64,000 bases of DNA, taken from contig NZ_WWEN01000004.1 in assembly GCF_009857745.1 (NCBI RefSeq), forward strand, positions 186,001 to 250,000, written 5' to 3'. This DNA is from Thalassovita mangrovi. Its GTDB lineage: Bacteria; Pseudomonadota; Alphaproteobacteria; Rhodobacterales; Rhodobacteraceae. The notes under the pieces are model-generated. The model did no database searches and had not been told where the DNA came from. It saw only the letters and a list, made by a program, of their open reading frames with translations. The translations under genes and the position numbers were made by a program. Within the stretch, counting starts at the first letter, position 1; every line of letters starts with the position of its first letter. Of this stretch, positions 36,457-45,337 are shown piece by piece.

Positions 36457-39306
36457 ATGTCTAACACTACTAGCGAAACAGCGATTTCCACATCCATTCC
36501 CGCCACCGGCCGGACATTATTGGCCGATATCACCCATTCCGAACATTGGTCCGACGGCACGCTGCAATATTATCTTGGCGGCGGTGCGGATGTCGATTTC
36601 GACACCGAATTCCGTGCGGCCTATGACGCCTATTACACCGATGGCACCAATGCCGACGCCACCTTCGCCTATATCACCCAGATGGTGCGCGGCTTCGACA
36701 TGATCGATTCGGTGATCGCCACCGATTTCACCCGCGTCACCGACGGTACCGTCGCCCAGGCGACCGCCGATATCGTGCTGGTCACCTCGGACGATAACGA
36801 CGCCGCCCATCCCACGCTGGAAGGCTTCTGCCAGTTCCCCGGCAGTTCGACCCGCGCTGTCAACGATTACTGGAGCTTCGGGACCTTCACCAGCGACCAT
36901 GATTACATGAACACCGCTCCCGAGCGTGGCGGCGGCGAATACCTGAACTGGACCCTGATCCACGAGGTCGGTCACGGGCTGGGGCTGCTGCACCCGTTCG
37001 ACGGCAGCGGGACATTGCCCAGCGTCGGCGCGGCGATGGACAATGAACGCTATACGGTGATGTCCTATACCGGTTCGTCATCGGCGAACGCCTATGGCCA
37101 CGCGGTGACCATGATGGCGCTCGATATCGCGGCGCTGCAACAGCAATACGGCGCCGAAACCTATGCTGTCGGCAACTCGACCTACACGCTTTACGATGCC
37201 GCGGGGGGCGACCTGTCGCTGGCCGAGGGCGCGATGTCGATCGGCCGCGCCTATGCCACGATCTGGGATACGGGCGGCACCGATACGATGACCTATGGCA
37301 ACACCGACAGCTCGGTGCTGATCAACCTCAACGACGCCACGCTGGACCGTTCCGGCGTCGCCAGTGACGCGGCGCCCTCGATCACCGCGATGCAGCACAC
37401 CGATATGTACAGCCATTTCGCGACCGCGCTGCAGACCGAGAACGTCAACCAGGATTACCACGCCGGCGGCTTCTTCTCGCGGGTGCTGACGGAAAGCAGC
37501 GGCACCTATAGCGGCATCGACGGCGGCTTCGCCATCGCCTATGGGGTCGAGATCGAAAACGCCACCGGCGGCGGCGGCGACGACATGCTGGTGGGCAACG
37601 AACAGGCCAACACGCTGACCGGCAATGACGGCAACGACGTGCTGATCGGCGGGGCGGGCAATGACAGCCTGCTGGGCGGCGACGGCTGCGACATCGCCGG
37701 TTTCTCCGGCGCGCGGGCGGAATACACCATCACCAATAACGAAGACGGCACCGTGACCATCACCCACAGCGCTGGGACGATGGTGGACGGTACCGACCTG
37801 CTGACCGACGTGGAACAGGCGCAGTTCAGCGACGAACTGACCAGCCTGGGCGATGCCGGGGCGCTGGAATTCACCGAGGTGACCAGCAACTCCTTCATCG
37901 GGTTCGGCGACAACGTGCTGTACCGCAACGATGATGGTTACGAATCCGGGATCGACATCACCTCGATCTTCGAAAGCGGCATCACCATCGACGGCGTCAC
38001 CTATACCGAATTCTCGGTCAACACCAACGGCAACGTCACCTTCGGCGGTGGCCTGTCCACTTACACGCCGTACGAGATCAGCGGCTCCGGGCTCGAGATC
38101 ATTGCCCCCTTCTGGGCCGATGTGGATACCCGCAATCCCGTTGTCGACGGCGTGACGGTGGAAAATCCCGGCAATGTTTACTGGGATTTCAACGAGGATC
38201 GCGATTCGATTATCGTGACCTGGGAAGATGTCGGGTACTATTCCACCCATATCGACAAGCTCAGCTCGTTCCAGCTGGAACTGATCGACCGCGGCTGCGG
38301 CAACGTGGAAATCATCTTCCGCTACGAAGACATCACCTGGACCGCGGGCGACGCCTCGGGCGGTGAAGACGGCCTCGGCGGCACCACCGCGCGCGCCGGT
38401 TTCTCGCTGGGCGAAACCTATTACGAACTGCCCGCCTCGGGCAACGAGGCGGCGATGCTGAGCCTCGAAAGCGTCGCCGGCAACCTGGGCGTCACCGGCG
38501 TCTGGCAGTTCATCGTCTCGGGCGGCTATGTGCAGGGCGTCGGCAGCGACGAACCCGACAACTATGAAGGCACCGACGGCAACGACAACTATCTCGGCGA
38601 CCTCGGCGACGACACGCTGAGCGGCGGTCTGGGCGACGACACGCTGCTGGGCGGTCTGGGCGACGACTTCCTCGACGGCGGTCCCGGCTCCGACAGCCTG
38701 AACGGCGGCGACGGCACCGATACGGTTGTCGGCGGCGATGACGACGACTTCCTGTTCGGCGGCGATACCAGCGACGACCTGCGCGACAACATCTATGGCG
38801 GCGAAGGCGACGATTACATCGACGGCGGTTATGGCAATGACGAACTGCGTGGCGATAACGGCAACGACACGCTGATCGGCGGTTTCGGCGCAGACACTGT
38901 GCTTGGCGGCGAAGGCAACGACAACCTGACCAGCCAGGCGTGGGGTGATCTGCTGTTCGGCGGCGATGGGGATGACTTCATCAATGGCGGCTATGGCTAC
39001 GACCGGGTGAACGGCGGCGACGGTGCCGATGTGTTCTTCCATCTCGGCGTTGCCGGGCACGGGTCGGACTGGATCCAGGATTACGACGCTGCCGAAGGCG
39101 ACATCCTGCAATACGGCGGTTCCGGCGCCACGCTGAGCCAGTTCCAGGTCAACTACGCCACGACGCCCAATGCCGGCATTGCGGATGTGCAGGAGGCCTT
39201 CATCATCTATCGCCCCACCGGTCAGATCCTCTGGGCGCTGGTCGATGGCGGCGCGCAGGACCATTTCAACCTGATGCTGGGCGCGACGGTCTACGAACTG
39301 ACCTGA
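36457..39306 (+). CDS. Serralysin-type RTX metalloprotease with nidogen-like domain
   Basis: Start ATG 36457 stands eight bases after GGGGGAG; the 12 residues upstream in frame are not used. The protein has 949 residues. The zinc motif HEVGHGLGLLHPFDG (about residues 167-181) and the Met-turn YTVMSYTG mark an M10-family metallopeptidase of the serralysin clan. RTX repeats about 385-430 (GNDGNDVLIGGAGNDSLLGG) are followed by a nidogen-like domain about 480-690 (NTNGNVTFGGG, IAPFWADVDTR). A second RTX block runs about 710-870. The end carries GVAGHGSDWIQDYDAAEGD and FIIYRPTGQILWALVDGG. Secreted by type I export and calcium-activated, by family knowledge. Confidence 0.88.
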   Translation: MSNTTSETAISTSIPATGRTLLADITHSEHWSDGTLQYYLGGGADVDFDTEFRAAYDAYYTDGTNADATFAYITQMVRGFDMIDSVIATDFTRVTDGTVAQATADIVLVTSDDNDAAHPTLEGFCQFPGSSTRAVNDYWSFGTFTSDHDYMNTAPERGGGEYLNWTLIHEVGHGLGLLHPFDGSGTLPSVGAAMDNERYTVMSYTGSSSANAYGHAVTMMALDIAALQQQYGAETYAVGNSTYTLYDAAGGDLSLAEGAMSIGRAYATIWDTGGTDTMTYGNTDSSVLINLNDATLDRSGVASDAAPSITAMQHTDMYSHFATALQTENVNQDYHAGGFFSRVLTESSGTYSGIDGGFAIAYGVEIENATGGGGDDMLVGNEQANTLTGNDGNDVLIGGAGNDSLLGGDGCDIAGFSGARAEYTITNNEDGTVTITHSAGTMVDGTDLLTDVEQAQFSDELTSLGDAGALEFTEVTSNSFIGFGDNVLYRNDDGYESGIDITSIFESGITIDGVTYTEFSVNTNGNVTFGGGLSTYTPYEISGSGLEIIAPFWADVDTRNPVVDGVTVENPGNVYWDFNEDRDSIIVTWEDVGYYSTHIDKLSSFQLELIDRGCGNVEIIFRYEDITWTAGDASGGEDGLGGTTARAGFSLGETYYELPASGNEAAMLSLESVAGNLGVTGVWQFIVSGGYVQGVGSDEPDNYEGTDGNDNYLGDLGDDTLSGGLGDDTLLGGLGDDFLDGGPGSDSLNGGDGTDTVVGGDDDDFLFGGDTSDDLRDNIYGGEGDDYIDGGYGNDELRGDNGNDTLIGGFGADTVLGGEGNDNLTSQAWGDLLFGGDGDDFINGGYGYDRVNGGDGADVFFHLGVAGHGSDWIQDYDAAEGDILQYGGSGATLSQFQVNYATTPNAGIADVQEAFIIYRPTGQILWALVDGGAQDHFNLMLGATVYELT

Positions 39307-39328
39307 TCCCGCCTGCGGATGCAAACAG

Positions 39329-39361
39329 AAGGCCTCCGGCGCTGTCGCCGGGGGCCTTTTT
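39329..39361 (+). terminator. Rho-independent terminator after the metalloprotease gene
   Basis: Arms 39329-39341 and 39346-39358 pair with one G-T, followed by a T-run. It lies between convergent genes and can serve both strands. Confidence 0.85.
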
Positions 39362-39409
39362 CATTTGGATGCTTTCGGCATCTCGCGCGGGGTGGGACGG
39401 TTTCCCGGA

Positions 39410-40081
39410 TCAGCCGTTCAGCGCCATTCCGTTCAGCCGCGGCTCCATGTTGGCGCGCCAGTCGCGCGCCCCGGCCAGCGTCGCGCGGTAGACCGCCGCG
39501 CCCACGGCTTCGCCCGGATCGGTATGCAGCCCGGCGTAATCCTGCACCCCCGGCGGGGCGGCGATAGCGATGCAATCGGTGCCGGTGCCGGTGGCGATGC
39601 CGCAGGGTAGGGCCAGGCCGACCTCGATCACCGCCGTGGTGCGGGCTTGGGTGGCGATGCTCATCGCCTCGATCAGCCCGGTCTGGCTCAGCCCGCAATC
39701 GAGATGTACCGCGATGTTGATGGTGCCATAGGCATCCGGCGCGCGTTCCACCCGGTGGCCGACCCGTTCGGCATTGGACAGGCCCACCGTGGCGACGCAA
39801 TGGGCGGTGCAATGTCCGGCCGTCGCGGTGGCCTCGGTATAGCTGCCGACATCGCGCGAGGTCAGCATGGTGACGGCATCGCGGGCCTGTGTCGCGTCCA
39901 GTTCCCGCTCCAGCCAGTGGCGCACGTCCAGTTCCGGCGTCAGGTCGGCATTACGCACCTCGCGCCACAGGATGCGGCGGGCGGTGGTGAAGCCGGGGCG
40001 GTTCAGGCTCCAGCTCAGCACCTGGTGGTCGCTGCCCAGATCGAATTCGAGCCAGGGGCGGGTCAGCGTCACACGGGTCAT
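39410..40081 (-). CDS. cbiZ: Adenosylcobinamide amidohydrolase
   Basis: The 223-residue protein begins at ATG 40081, overlapping the stop of btuD by four bases (ATGA). CbiZ hydrolyses adenosylcobinamide or mispaired cobamides so that the corrinoid can be rebuilt with the proper lower ligand. The family features VTMLTSRDVGSYTEATATAG, HCTAHCVATVGLSNAERVG and YGTINIAVHLD are present, with a long Cys/His-rich stretch. It is the last gene of btuB-btuF-btuC-btuD-cbiZ and thus under the riboswitch at 44635-44820. Coordinates further upstream in frame are shadow of btuD. Confidence 0.88.
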   Translation of the reverse strand: MTRVTLTRPWLEFDLGSDHQVLSWSLNRPGFTTARRILWREVRNADLTPELDVRHWLERELDATQARDAVTMLTSRDVGSYTEATATAGHCTAHCVATVGLSNAERVGHRVERAPDAYGTINIAVHLDCGLSQTGLIEAMSIATQARTTAVIEVGLALPCGIATGTGTDCIAIAAPPGVQDYAGLHTDPGEAVGAAVYRATLAGARDWRANMEPRLNGMALNG

Positions 40082-40845
40082 TCCAGCACCTCCAGCGGTT
40101 GGAACACCGGTCCCTGGTCGGTGTTTTCGTACCAGGCGGTGATCCCGAACGTGTCGCGGATCAGGTCGGGGGTCAGCACGTCGCCGGGTGCGCCGTCGGC
40201 GGTGATCCGGCCCTTGTCCAGCACGATCAGCCTTGTGCAATGGCGCGCCGCCAGCCCCAGATCGTGCAGCGACACGATGACCGACCGGCCGGCCTGCGCC
40301 AATCGGGCAAAGCTTTGCATGGTGGAAATCTGGTGCGCCGGGTCGAGCCCGGCAATCGGTTCGTCCGCCATCAGAAGCGGCGTGTCCTGCGCCATCGCGC
40401 GGGCCAGCAGCGCGCGGGCCTGTTCGCCACCCGACAGCCGGGTGGCGGTGCGCTGGCGGAATTCCTCCAGCCCCATCGCTTTCAGCACCTGGTCCACCGC
40501 GTCGCAATCCGCCTGCGAGGGGCGCTGCCTTGCGTCCAGATGCGGGATGCGGCCCAGCATGACCAGCGTTTCCACCGTCACCGGCCAGGCGATTTCGCGC
40601 GCCTGCGGCATCCAGGCGGCCATCTTGCTGCGTTGTTGCGGCGGCAGGTCGGCGAGGCTGGAATGGCCCCGATGATCGATCAGCCCCAGGCAGGCGCGCA
40701 TCAAGGTGGTCTTGCCCGCACCATTGGCGCCGATCAGCCCGATCACTTCGTGCGGGCCCACGTCGAAGGACACATCAGATAGCACCGGGCGTCCGCGCAG
40801 GGTCACGCTCAGGCCGGAAACGCTCAGGAGGGGTTCGTTGCTCAT
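40078..40845 (-). CDS. btuD: Vitamin B12 ABC transporter ATPase
   Basis: The 255-residue protein starts at ATG 40845, which overlaps the btuC stop by four bases. Walker A is GANGAGKTTLM (about residue 40), signature LSGGEQARALLARAMA, Walker B LLMADEPIAGLD and H-loop VSLHDLGLAARHC. It couples ATP hydrolysis to corrinoid import through BtuC. Assignment to B12 rather than iron-siderophore transport relies on neighbours (cbiZ and a cobalamin riboswitch). Reading upstream to 41034 is antiparallel noise. Confidence 0.87.
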   Translation of the reverse strand: MSNEPLLSVSGLSVTLRGRPVLSDVSFDVGPHEVIGLIGANGAGKTTLMRACLGLIDHRGHSSLADLPPQQRSKMAAWMPQAREIAWPVTVETLVMLGRIPHLDARQRPSQADCDAVDQVLKAMGLEEFRQRTATRLSGGEQARALLARAMAQDTPLLMADEPIAGLDPAHQISTMQSFARLAQAGRSVIVSLHDLGLAARHCTRLIVLDKGRITADGAPGDVLTPDLIRDTFGITAWYENTDQGPVFQPLEVLE

Positions 40846-41831
40846 AAGCCTTCCCTCCGGGTGCGGTAGATCATGTGCAGGAACAGCGGCGCGCCGACCA
40901 GTGCGGTCAGCACGCCGAGCTTCAGGTCCTTCGACGGCACCACCACCCGCACCGCGATATCGGCGGCCAGCACCATCGCCGCGCCGCCCAGGGCCGACGC
41001 GCCCAGCAAGCGCCCGGGCCGGGCACCGACCCACCGGCGCAAGATATGCGGCACCACCAGCCCGACAAAACCGATGCTGCCCGCCACGGCGGTCGAGGCG
41101 CCGATGACGCAGGCGGTGCCGATCACCAGCACCAGCCGCAGCCGGGGCAGGCGGATACCCATGGCCGAGGCCGCGTCTTCGCCCAGCGTCAGCGCGTCCA
41201 GCCCACGCGCCAGGCTCGCCAGCAGCACCGCACCAAGGGCGATGAAGGGCAGGGCGATCCAGACATGGGTCATCGACCGGTCGGCCAGCGATCCCATCAT
41301 CCAGAACACGATCTCATTGGCGGCGAACGGGTTGGGCGACAGGTTCAGCACCAGCGAAATCAGCGCCGCGGTGAGCGACGAAATCGCGATCCCTGCCAGG
41401 ATCAGCGTCAGCGAGGTGCCGCGCGGCCCCGCCAGCGCCAGCACGACGAAGACGCCCGCCAGCGCGCCCGCCAGCGCCGCCAGCGGCAGGCCAAGCGCGA
41501 ACCCGGCGGCGAACCCGGTCTGGATCGCCAGAACCGCGCCAAGTGCGGCCGACCCCGACACGCCGATCAGCCCCGGATCGGCCAGCGGGTTGCGCAGATA
41601 GCCCTGCATCGCCGCCCCGGCCAAGCCAAGGCTGCCGCCGACCATGACGGCCAGAACCGCGCGCGGCAGGCGGATTTCGCGCATCACCAGCGTCAGCGGC
41701 CCGCCATCGCCCGCCAGCAGCGCCCGCAGGCTTTCCAGCGGGCCGATCTGGGCGGGGCCGATCAGCAGCGACGCGGTGAAAAGCGCCAGCAGGGTCAGGA
41801 TCAGCCCGGTGAAAAGAGGCCCGGCGCGCAT
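40842..41831 (-). CDS. btuC: Vitamin B12 ABC transporter permease (FecCD family)
   Basis: The 329-residue protein has about nine to ten hydrophobic segments. RLPRAVLAVMVGGSLGLAGAAMQGYLRNPLADPGLIGVSGS is the family core near residue 60 (here in parts: GLAGAAMQGYLRNPLADP). The EAA-like loop for BtuD contact lies in VVPHILRRWVGARPGRLL. The start ATG 41831 is one base beyond the btuF stop. It passes corrinoid across the inner membrane. Substrate call rests on the gene neighbourhood. Confidence 0.88.
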   Translation of the reverse strand: MRAGPLFTGLILTLLALFTASLLIGPAQIGPLESLRALLAGDGGPLTLVMREIRLPRAVLAVMVGGSLGLAGAAMQGYLRNPLADPGLIGVSGSAALGAVLAIQTGFAAGFALGLPLAALAGALAGVFVVLALAGPRGTSLTLILAGIAISSLTAALISLVLNLSPNPFAANEIVFWMMGSLADRSMTHVWIALPFIALGAVLLASLARGLDALTLGEDAASAMGIRLPRLRLVLVIGTACVIGASTAVAGSIGFVGLVVPHILRRWVGARPGRLLGASALGGAAMVLAADIAVRVVVPSKDLKLGVLTALVGAPLFLHMIYRTRREGL

Positions 41832-42682
41832 CAATTTTCCCCCTGTTCGGTCTGGCGGCGCAGCTCCGCCATGTTTTCGATCGCGCGCAGCACGTAGGGC
41901 GTGCCGCAAATCCAGTCGCGATCGGTGAACCCGGCGCCGGGCAGGGTGCGGCGCAGGGTTTCGACGACGGGATGTTCCAGGATGTCCTCGGACCGCGATT
42001 CCCCGGGATAGGGCGTGCTGGTGACCAGAAGCTCGGGCGCGATCATCGCCAGCACCTCCAGCGGCATTGTCCCGCCCGCGCCGATCCCGGCCTCGGCGGC
42101 GACATTGGACAGCCCCGCCGCCAGCAGGATCTGCCCGGCCAGGGTACGGTCGCCGGTGGTGTAACCGTTGGCGTAATAGAGCGCGGTGCGGGGGCGGCGG
42201 CTGACCTCGGCCTGCAATTGCGCCAACTGGGCGTCGAAATCGCGCAACATCCCGGCGGCGCGGTCCTGCTGTTGCAGCGCCTCGCCCATCTCGGCGATCC
42301 GGGCGCGCACATCGTCCAGCGAATAGGCCGGGTCGAGCGTGATGACGGCAATGCCCAGCCGCTGCAGCATCGACACCGTGGCGCGGGTGGTGAAGCGCCC
42401 GGCAAGCACCAGATCGGGGTCGAGCAGGTAAATTTCCTCGGCCAACCCATGGTTCTTGCGATAACCCTTCGCCTCTTCAACCATTGCCGAACTACGCGGA
42501 TCGTAAGCCAGGTCCGAGACCGACAGCAGCTGACCCTCATCGGCCAGCATCATGGCAAGCTGATCGGTGCACAGGTTCAGCGACACGACGCGGGAAGGCC
42601 GGGCCGGGCTTTCGCCCGCCACGGCCATGGTCCCCGCCAGCAACAGGGCGGGGACAAGGGATATCAGATCAGAACTCCGCAC
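41831..42682 (-). CDS. btuF: Vitamin B12 periplasmic binding protein
   Basis: The 283-residue protein starts MRSSDLISLVPALLLAGTMA, a cleavable signal ending near AGE. The following SRVVSLNLCTDQLAMMLAD and LDPDLVLAGRFTTRATV are periplasmic binding protein features (helical backbone type). It delivers corrinoid to BtuCD. Its stop overlaps btuC start by one base, and its own ATG lies 14 bases inside the btuB reading frame. Substrate is inferred from context; similar proteins bind iron-siderophores. Confidence 0.85.
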   Translation of the reverse strand: MRSSDLISLVPALLLAGTMAVAGESPARPSRVVSLNLCTDQLAMMLADEGQLLSVSDLAYDPRSSAMVEEAKGYRKNHGLAEEIYLLDPDLVLAGRFTTRATVSMLQRLGIAVITLDPAYSLDDVRARIAEMGEALQQQDRAAGMLRDFDAQLAQLQAEVSRRPRTALYYANGYTTGDRTLAGQILLAAGLSNVAAEAGIGAGGTMPLEVLAMIAPELLVTSTPYPGESRSEDILEHPVVETLRRTLPGAGFTDRDWICGTPYVLRAIENMAELRRQTEQGEN

Positions 42683-44486
42683 GAAGCCCGAATGCTACGC
42701 TACGGCCGGGCGTGTTGTAACCACCCGCGGTTTCGTAATCTTCGTCCAGCGCGTTTTCGACCCGCAGATAAGCCTGCGCCCGGTCGGTCACGTCATAGCT
42801 GACCGACAGGTTGACTAGGGTGTAATCGCCCACCTTGTGATCCACCGGCGCATAGGGGCTGGGCACGATACCGGCGGCGTGCTGTACTTCCAGCGTGCCC
42901 GAAGCGCGCGCGCTCAGTGCCGCTTCGAGACCCAGCACCAGGTCGTGGCGCGGCACCCGGGTCAGCCGCGCGCCGTCGGTGCGCGCGTCGGTGTAGGTGT
43001 AGTTGCCGTAAACCGAAACGCGGTCGTTCACGTCGTATTGCGCCGCCAGTTCCACGCCCTTGCTGACCGTGGTGCCCGGCACCTGCGCGTAACAGCCCCA
43101 GCCGCTGGCGCAGGCGGTCGAGGCGCCGTCGAAGGCGATCAGGTCGTCCACCTCGGTATAGAAGGCGGTGGCCTTGACCACGCCGGTGCCGCCGAATTCG
43201 TGTTCGATGCCCAGCTCGGCGCTGCGGCTTTGTTCCGGCTGCAGGCCGGAATTGCCGTAGGGGCTGTAGAGCTCATACAGCGACGGCGCGCGGAACCCGG
43301 TGCCGATGACGGCGCGCAGGGTGGTGGTGTCGGTCATCCGCCAGACCCCGGCGATCCGGCCGCCGAGGTTGTCGCCGAAGATGGAATGATCGTCGTAACG
43401 CGCGGTCAGCGACAGGTCGATATTCCCCGCCGGGGCCAGTTGCAGTTCGGCGAAGGCCGAATTGGTGTCATAGGCGCCGGTGTCGAAATCGCTGGCGAAG
43501 CTTTCCTCGGTCCGGTCGAGCCCGAAATTCAGCACCGCGCCGTTGCTCAGCCCGGCATTGGCGAGATAGGAAAACTGCTTGCGGTCGCCGTCGAACATGG
43601 TGGTGTAGCCGCCCGGGTCGCGCCGTTCCGAGGTGAACTTGGAAAAGCTCAGCGTGTGGTTGACCGCGCCGGTCGCCAGTTCGGCAAACACCCGCGCGCC
43701 GCGCTGATCGGTGAAGTTCTTGCCGCTGTTGTCGGTGGTGGAACGGTCAATCTCGATTTCGGCATCGCGCCACAGGGCCGAGGCGCCGAGGGTCAGCACA
43801 TCGCTGACATCATAACGCGCCGACAGGGTCAGCATCTGCTGGTCGTACCCGTCCTTTTCGGTATCGCCCGCCCGCGCCGAAATGCCTTCGCTGGTGACGG
43901 CGGAGTAGGTCAGGGCGATCTCGCCTCGATCGGATTTCTGCGCCAGGCTCAGGCTGCCGGAATAGGTGCCGAAGCTGCCCGCCTCCAGCGTGGTCTTGCC
44001 GGAAAAGCCCAGCTCCTGCGGGCGCGGGGTGGTGATGTCGATCACACCGGCGATCGCCTCGGAACCATAGAGCGCCGATTGCGATCCTTTCAGCACCTCG
44101 ACCCGGCCCAGGGCCCCGGTGGTGAAGCCGCCGAAGTTGAAGCTGGTCTGGGTGCTGGACGGGTCGGTGACGTCGATCCCGTCGATGCGCACGCCGACAT
44201 AGCTGTTGTCCAGGCCGCGGATGCGCAGGTTGGTGTTGCTGCCCAACCCGCCATTGGCCGACAGGCTGACGCCGGGCACCCGGGCCAGCGCCCCGGCCAG
44301 CGAACCGGATTGTTCAAGCTCTTCGGTTTCGATCACGTCGACGCTGGCGCCGGTGCGCGACTGCGGCAGCGGCGTCAGGTTGCCCGACACGATGATCGTG
44401 CCGAGGTCATAGGGTTCTTCCGCATGGGCGGCGCCGGACAGGGCGGCGATGGAGGCGGCCGAGGCCAAAAGGATGGAACGGGTCAT
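42669..44486 (-). CDS. btuB: TonB-dependent vitamin B12 receptor
   Basis: The 605-residue receptor starts at ATG 44486 (MTRSILLASAASIAALSGAAHA, a signal peptide) with AGGGA seven bases upstream; an ATG at 44501 is possible but lacks a ribosome site. The plug domain has TIIVSGNLTPLPQSRTGASVDVI (TonB box area), then RIRGLDNSYVGVRIDGIDVTD. The C-terminal strand ends with VAFGLRAEF, an aromatic end typical of beta-barrel proteins. It imports cobalamin over the outer membrane, driven by TonB. It is the first gene of the operon and is preceded by the cobalamin riboswitch at 44635-44820, which strongly supports the substrate. Confidence 0.93.
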   Translation of the reverse strand: MTRSILLASAASIAALSGAAHAEEPYDLGTIIVSGNLTPLPQSRTGASVDVIETEELEQSGSLAGALARVPGVSLSANGGLGSNTNLRIRGLDNSYVGVRIDGIDVTDPSSTQTSFNFGGFTTGALGRVEVLKGSQSALYGSEAIAGVIDITTPRPQELGFSGKTTLEAGSFGTYSGSLSLAQKSDRGEIALTYSAVTSEGISARAGDTEKDGYDQQMLTLSARYDVSDVLTLGASALWRDAEIEIDRSTTDNSGKNFTDQRGARVFAELATGAVNHTLSFSKFTSERRDPGGYTTMFDGDRKQFSYLANAGLSNGAVLNFGLDRTEESFASDFDTGAYDTNSAFAELQLAPAGNIDLSLTARYDDHSIFGDNLGGRIAGVWRMTDTTTLRAVIGTGFRAPSLYELYSPYGNSGLQPEQSRSAELGIEHEFGGTGVVKATAFYTEVDDLIAFDGASTACASGWGCYAQVPGTTVSKGVELAAQYDVNDRVSVYGNYTYTDARTDGARLTRVPRHDLVLGLEAALSARASGTLEVQHAAGIVPSPYAPVDHKVGDYTLVNLSVSYDVTDRAQAYLRVENALDEDYETAGGYNTPGRSVAFGLRAEF

Positions 44487-44504
44487 TTTCAGGTCCCTCA
44501 TGGA

Positions 44505-44520
44505 CGGCCCCGGGGGGCCG
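44505..44520 (-). terminator. GC hairpin in the btuB leader
   Basis: A seven-base-pair perfect GC stem (arms 44505-44511 and 44514-44520) lies about 19 bases upstream of the btuB start and after the riboswitch aptamer. It may be the regulated part of the expression platform, hiding the ribosome site or stopping transcription. There is no T-run. Confidence 0.4.
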
Positions 44521-44634
44521 GTCGTTCTTGTCGTGTCGAACGAGGGAAACGTGTCCCCCGCAGACGGTGAGACACCACGACGGAAGGAGCTCCGCAGCCC
44601 ATGACGCCCCTCGCGCACGGACAGGGTGTTGGCC

Positions 44635-44820
44635 TCGGCAGGTCTCCTGACTCGCGGGTCGCGGTTTAGCCGGGCCTTCCCGCCATGCGTTGCACAGCAG
44701 TGGCATAGTCCGGCTTCACTCGCCGCTCACAGTTGCGGGGGCAGTCGCGGAATTGGCGCCTGATGGCTACACCTCACCGCGTTCCCTATTATCCGGGCGA
44801 CTCATTGCCCGGACCGAAGC
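44635..44820 (-). promoter_or_regulatory. Cobalamin riboswitch upstream of btuB
   Basis: Reading the minus strand, the B12-box GTCAGGAGACCTGCC is at 44637-44651, the conserved GCCACTG at 44698-44704 and CCCGCAACTGTGAGCGG further upstream, in the usual order of the aptamer. The 5' end near 44820 begins CGGTCCGGGC. It binds adenosylcobalamin and represses the btuB-btuF-btuC-btuD-cbiZ transcript when B12 is ample. Confidence 0.95.
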
Positions 44821-45064
44821 GAATCCGGCATAGTCGCGGCGGGAAATCTTGTAAAGAAACTTGAGCTGCGGCACTTTCCCGGGGCGGGGACGGGGGGCTG
44901 CGGTTTTCCCCGGGATTATCCCCAGAAAACGGCTTTCTTCCCGCTGTGGGCCTCAGTAAATGGCGGCGCGCCCGGGGGCTTGGGGGGCAGCCGCATCTCG
45001 TTGACGCAGCGAGGGGAAAATCAATATGTTGACTTCTTTCGCCTCACGCCCTCAATATGGTGTT
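44821..45064. promoter_or_regulatory. Divergent promoter region between two riboswitches
   Basis: This 244-base non-coding stretch lies between the two divergent cobalamin aptamers and should hold promoters for both transcripts. Short AT-rich stretches such as AAATCTTGTAAAGAAACTTG near 44848 and ATCAATATGTTGAC near 45019 could be promoter parts, but I cannot pin -35/-10 boxes. No gene is seen. Confidence 0.5.
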
Positions 45065-45230
45065 GCTTCGGTTCCTTCGATTCACGTCGAGGGCTAAGAG
45101 GGAAGCCGGTTCAATGCCGGCGCTGCCCCCGCAACTGTAAGCGGTGAGCAAGGCTGACGACGCCACTGGGGAAACGCGCCCCGGGAAGGCCAGCCAAGCA
45201 TCGATCCGCGAGCCAGGAGACCTGCCAGAA
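45065..45230 (+). promoter_or_regulatory. Cobalamin riboswitch upstream of nrdHIEF
   Basis: The + strand shows CTAAGAGGGAAGCCGGT, CCCCGCAACTGTAAGCGG, GCCACTGGGGAAA and the B12 box AGCCAGGAGACCTGCC (45211-45226), in the order of the cobalamin aptamer. It precedes the class Ib ribonucleotide reductase operon and should lower its expression when B12 is present. Confidence 0.95.
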
Positions 45231-45273
45231 GCACGACAATGACCACGAACGGAGGGTTCGGGGGCGTGCGACA

Positions 45274-45295
45274 GGCAGGTGGGCCCGTGCCCCAC
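45274..45295 (+). promoter_or_regulatory. Candidate expression platform of the nrd riboswitch
   Basis: GGCAGGT at 45274-45280 is complementary to ACCTGCC of the B12 box at 45220-45226, while GTGGGC at 45279-45284 can form a competing hairpin with GCCCCAC at 45289-45295 (one bulged C). The two structures overlap and look mutually exclusive, as in a riboswitch platform. Confidence 0.45.
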
Positions 45296-45337
45296 GCTCT
45301 GCGCGTCCTCAGCTTCGACAGGCAAAGAGGACAGAAG

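Noticed and set aside
37078-39324. 748-residue open frame opposite the metalloprotease
   Set aside because: RTX repeats of the plus strand keep the opposite frame open; it has no start-side gene features.
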